Of a stretch of 7,508 nucleotides of DNA, positions 6,701 to 7,508 are shown in pieces. The position numbers and the translations under genes were made by a program. The DNA is from JAICND01 sp035281425 (GTDB lineage: Bacteria; Actinomycetota; Acidimicrobiia; Spongiisociales; ZC4RG35), in contig DATEDX010000163.1 of the NCBI GenBank assembly GCA_035281425.1, positions 1 to 7,508 on the forward strand, given 5' to 3'. A model generated the notes under the pieces. The model did no database searches. It was given only the letters and a program-made list of their open reading frames with translations, and was not told the DNA's origin. Each line of letters starts with the position of its first letter. Positions within the stretch are counted from its first letter, which is position 1.

Positions 6701-7205
6701 CTCCAAGCGCTCCTTCGAAGTCCCGTCCCGCTCCCACCGTTCCTTCCTCCCGGGAGGCGTCTGGGGCGAGGCGCCGAGCCACCGGACCACCCAGACAGCC
6801 TGAGGTAGCAACGATCCCCTCGGCGTGAGCGGAGAGGAGATCTGTATCCATGCGCGGCTTGTAGTAGTAACCCTCGAGGAACGACCGCGACGACAGCTTC
6901 ATCAAGTTGCGGTACCCGGTCTCGTTGACCGCCAGCAGGGTCATGTGGTAGCGGATGTTGTCGTTGCCCCGGGGGCGATCGAAGCGGCTCCCGTCGACTA
7001 CATAAGCCTCGATTCCGATGATCGGCTTGATCCCGGTCTGGGTCGCCGCCTTGTAGAAGTCGACCACCCCATAAAGAACCCCATGATCGGTGATGGCCAC
7101 CGCCGGCTGCCCATCGGCGGCAGCTGCCGCCACCACGTCTTTCACCCGAGCCGCTCCGTCGAGCATCGAATATTCGGTGTGCAGGTGGAGGTGGGCGAAC
7201 GACAT
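3711..7205 (-). CDS. dnaE: DNA polymerase III alpha subunit (replicative polymerase, DnaE1 type)
   Basis: This is the catalytic subunit of the replicative polymerase, 1164 residues and full length for DnaE1. N-terminal PHP domain: HLHLH (5-9), LDG with D16, TDHG (39-42), GIEAY (64-68), H87, C137 and NDAH (216-219). These match the metal ligands of PHP domains that act as the proofreading exonuclease, as known for M. tuberculosis DnaE1, so this PHP is probably active. Polymerase core: GPGRGSAAGS (369-378) and PDIDMDF with D411 and D413; the third catalytic aspartate is D583 in KMDFLGLR. GFNKAHAACYALVAYQT (774-790) belongs to the fingers/tandem HhH region. QFSLF (938-942) fits the internal beta-clamp binding motif. 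An OB fold follows at about 1007-1085. I chose the ATG at 7205 because family members begin just before FAHLHLHTEYS; a TTG at 7238 would add 11 residues. Neither start has a clear Shine-Dalgarno site. The frame is intact, without intein or frameshift. The gene is convergent with the operon to its left. Confidence 0.97.
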   Translation of the reverse strand: MSFAHLHLHTEYSMLDGAARVKDVVAAAAADGQPAVAITDHGVLYGVVDFYKAATQTGIKPIIGIEAYVVDGSRFDRPRGNDNIRYHMTLLAVNETGYRNLMKLSSRSFLEGYYYKPRMDTDLLSAHAEGIVATSGCLGGPVARRLAPDASREEGTVGAGRDFEGALGAAAHYQEIFGAENFFIELQDHGLEAQRRIMPDLIEIGRRIGAPLLATNDAHYTRRDEHEAHDVLLCIQTGSNQDDPNRLRFESPDFYLKSAAAMRTLFPNDLFPEACDNTLLIADRAKVDLDFGRILLPQFPVPPGHTEQSYLEELVYTGARRRYGDPLPDEVRHRIVDELTVIFDMGFPSYFLIVWDLIRYARERRIRVGPGRGSAAGSIVAYCLAITDLDPLAHGLIFERFLNPSRRQMPDIDMDFDERYRSDVIRYAAEKYGSDHVAQIITFSTIKGKQAIRDAARVLGHPYSLGDRVAKAMPPAILGKEATLDQCLNPPPPEADSEIKDWFANAAELREMYRSDPEVARVIDVAKGLEHLRRQDSIHAAAVVISPSPLVELVPVQRKGDDAETVTQYEMNAIAALGLLKMDFLGLRNLSIIERTLELIREGRGEEVDIDSVALDDPATYQLLCRGDTIGVFQLEGTGLRNLVRGLQPDRFEDIVALVSLYRPGPLGQNMHTKYADRKNGRSSIEFPHQATERFLGDTYGIIVYQEQVMQIAQEMAGYSMAEADDLRSAMGKKVKSAMQAQRERFIARCVEQGHPPQLGADLFDAIEPFAGYGFNKAHAACYALVAYQTAWLKAHYPAEYMAALLTATKRDKDRTAIYLAECRARGIEVLVPDVNESDVDFSVTEGKIRFGLSAVRNVGEGVVEKIVAERRQAGRFGDFYDFCDRVDPLVLNRRTVESLVKAGAFDGMGHSRKALFLRCGEIIDATLERRRNEEMGQFSLFGNGEAGADHPRPSIDGDEWSQKIKLGFEKEMLGLYVSDHPLLAATGALAATMPIPSLAEQKDKAGVVIGGLIGSITRRFTKKGELMLFFQVEDLEGSVEVVAFPGVVNEYGALVIEDAIVTVKGLLDHRGEDVKVIAREIAEVDVKAGAEVRLEVPARRLSPDLIKHLKDILSHHPGPAPVYLHMISDRHHRVLRLDDRHRVEPRSALYAELRELLGHSAVR

Positions 7206-7215
7206 GCGTGTAGTT

Positions 7216-7239
7216 CTTGACCATAGCGGAGCGGTCAAG
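7216..7239. promoter_or_regulatory. Perfect inverted repeat upstream of dnaE (possible operator or leader hairpin)
   Basis: CTTGACC (7216-7222) and GGTCAAG (7233-7239) form a perfect 7+7 inverted repeat with a 10-base spacer, ending 10 bases before the dnaE ATG. The half-site spacing (17 bases centre to centre) would suit a dimeric regulator on DNA; as RNA it would be a weak hairpin. It does not match the actinobacterial LexA box or CIRCE. The regulator, if any, is unknown. Confidence 0.4.
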
Positions 7240-7245
7240 GAGGCG

Positions 7246-7275
7246 AGGGCAGCCCCGGGTGGGGCATCAGGCCCT
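7246..7275. terminator. GC-rich hairpin just after the rhomboid gene (weak terminator candidate)
   Basis: Outer stem AGGGC (7246-7250) with GCCCT (7271-7275); inner stem GCCCC (7252-7256) with GGGGC (7261-7265), closing a 4-base loop. A 1-base and a 5-base bulge separate the stems. It starts two bases beyond the rhomboid stop codon on the minus strand, a suitable place for a terminator, but no T tract follows. In DNA this GC-rich, such a fold could be chance. Confidence 0.3.
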
Positions 7276-7277
7276 GC

Positions 7278-7508
7278 TTAGAGAAGGGTCACGAGAATCG
7301 TCAAGACGATGATTGCCAGGGGCACCAGGGGGCGGAGGCGTTCATTGCGGACCGCCGTCCAGATCTGGGCGATGGCGAGACCGGCCAGGAAGCCACCCAG
7401 ATGTCCCTGCCAGGAGATTTGGGGATAGATGAGAGGCAGGGCGGCGTTGAGGACCAGCACCAAGCCGAGGTTGCCGAGAAGTGACCGGCCCCAGGCGGTT
7501 TCCCGGGC
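7278..7508 (-). CDS. Rhomboid-family intramembrane serine protease, C-terminal end, 5' truncated by window edge
   Basis: The frame is open to the right edge, so only the last 76 residues are present. The fragment has a hydrophobic helix (about 13-28), then ISWQGHLGGFLAGL (31-44), which is the rhomboid catalytic-histidine motif at the start of a membrane helix (His at fragment residue 36, codon at 7401-7403). A short basic loop (RNERLR) and a final hydrophobic helix (about 60-76) follow. The catalytic serine motif (GxSG) would lie upstream, outside the window. Rhomboids cleave membrane proteins within or near their transmembrane segments. The gene ends with TAA 72 bases before the dnaE start, on the same strand; whether the two are co-transcribed is unclear because a hairpin lies between them. 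Confidence 0.88.
   Translation of the reverse strand, partial: ARETAWGRSLLGNLGLVLVLNAALPLIYPQISWQGHLGGFLAGLAIAQIWTAVRNERLRPLVPLAIIVLTILVTLL

Noticed and set aside
3711..7205. Possible intein or frameshift in dnaE, a known intein host gene
   Set aside because: The frame is uninterrupted, length is normal, and the catalytic motifs (PDIDMDF, KMDFLGLR, GFNKAH) are contiguous with no splicing-domain insertion.
6193..7224. Minus-strand open frame of 343 codons starting with an ATG just upstream of dnaE
   Set aside because: It is dnaE read in another frame; the translation is Arg/Ser/Pro-rich and matches nothing, while the dnaE frame aligns throughout.
7205..7238. TTGACC followed 17 bases later by AACTAC as a sigma-70-type promoter for dnaE
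   Set aside because: The -10 hexamer matches TATAAT at only two positions; the TTGACC is better explained as one arm of the inverted repeat.
1..7508. CRISPR arrays, tRNA or rRNA genes, transposons or integrases
   Set aside because: Nothing with spaced direct repeats, tRNA-like folds or transposase motifs was seen; nearly all of the window is accounted for by the listed genes.

Overview
This is a GC-rich, gene-dense bacterial window with almost no non-coding DNA. Family assignments point to Actinomycetota: a tandem pair of ArsA/Get3-like ATPases resembling Mycobacterium tuberculosis Rv3679/Rv3680, a DnaE1-type replicative polymerase with an apparently intact PHP domain, a ThyX-like protein of the long two-domain type, frequent GTG/TTG starts and predominantly TGA stops. 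An uncultured lineage, perhaps near Acidimicrobiia, would fit, but that placement is inference.

Left half (1-3682, + strand): five closely packed genes that look like one operon. They are (1) the C-terminal part of a ThyX-family protein, cut by the window edge; (2) a 70-residue protein I do not recognise; (3) and (4) two ArsA/Get3-like ATPases whose reading frames overlap by 4 bases; and (5) a HAD-IB phosphatase with a C-terminal membrane segment. Gaps are 10, 21, -4 and 30 bases.

Centre (about 3606-3710): a short heptamer repeat and two hairpins sit at the convergent junction between the HAD gene and dnaE. The last codons of the HAD gene run through the repeat and into the larger hairpin.

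Right half (3711-7508, - strand): dnaE (1164 residues from the preferred ATG), preceded by a 72-base gap with a perfect 7+7 inverted repeat and a GC-rich hairpin, then the C-terminal end of a rhomboid-family membrane protease cut by the window edge.

The most interesting reading concerns the ATPase pair. Each partner lacks a different active-site residue: the first keeps the signature lysine but lacks the switch I aspartate, and the second is the reverse. This suggests an obligate heterodimer with one composite ATPase site. The next gene in the same operon encodes a protein with tail-anchor-like topology, which makes it a candidate client of a bacterial Get3-like targeting factor.
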